NCBI GenBank assembly: GCA_031550205.1
Contig: JAVBOV010000046.1
Span: 1 to 12,819 of the forward strand
Source of the DNA: JAVBOV01 sp031550205
GTDB taxonomy: Bacteria > Pseudomonadota > Alphaproteobacteria > RF32 > CAG-239
DNA: 12,819 nt
Reading direction: 5' to 3'
The notes beneath the pieces were generated by a model. The model was given only the letters and a program-made list of their open reading frames with translations, did not search any database and was not told where the DNA came from. Both the position numbers and the translations under genes were made by a program. Positions 12,781 to 12,819 of this stretch are shown piece after piece (the stretch's first letter is position 1; each line of letters opens with the position of its first letter).

Positions 12781-12819
12781 TCCCTCCCCTGATTTCCGGG
12801 GAGGTTTGGGGTGGGGTTA
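12781..12819. repeat. Interspersed C-rich/G-rich repeat, copy 2 (reaches window end)
   Basis: Direct repeat of 12693-12731 with two changes (C for A in the hairpin loop side, T for G in the second G run), which weaken the hairpin and the G-quadruplex pattern. The element may continue past the window. Confidence 0.8.

Overview
The window looks like a chromosomal segment of an alphaproteobacterium of moderate to low GC, probably an uncultured, host- or gut-associated lineage. The evidence is a DUF4167 protein, an RpoH-type sigma factor, a Rickettsia-17-kDa/SlyB-like lipoprotein, a DAP-type MurE, and the gene order prmC - DUF4167 - (one extra gene) - clpB, which is familiar from many alphaproteobacteria. 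The exact lineage is inference.

Layout: 25-3184 is on the minus strand and reads lipoprotein, then murD, then murE (outer membrane and peptidoglycan). A compact divergent promoter region (about 3213-3272) separates it from asnS on the plus strand. asnS overlaps a small gene for a secreted protein (4686-5156). From 5157 to 6305 there is an unrecognised AT-rich gene (5441-6025) flanked by palindromic repeats, a strong terminator and short tandem repeats. From 6306 the plus strand carries rpoH, a small hypothetical gene, prmC, a DUF4167 gene, a membrane metallophosphoesterase and clpB. The last 210 bases hold a hairpin and three repeat copies and no gene.

How the genes relate: murD and murE act in cytoplasmic peptidoglycan precursor synthesis. 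asnS and prmC serve translation (Asn-tRNA charging, release-factor methylation). rpoH and clpB are regulator and effector of heat shock, and both are preceded by very similar promoter-like elements.

The most unusual feature is a set of heptanucleotide tandem repeats. An AAAATCN-type array lies beside murE (1-20), spans the murD/murE junction (supplying the murD stop and the murE Shine-Dalgarno), and occurs twice in frame inside prmC, where both copies encode the same 11 residues. A TTTTCAC array encodes the hydrophobic core of a signal peptide at 4701-4735, so gain or loss of a unit would shift the frame, as in a contingency locus. A related array precedes rpoH. The second notable feature is clpB: an in-frame TGA lies directly after the sensor-2 motif, with 44 well-conserved codons still in frame behind it, and the gene also lacks about 19 residues between sensor 1 and the arginine finger. 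No CRISPR array, tRNA, rRNA or transposase gene was seen.
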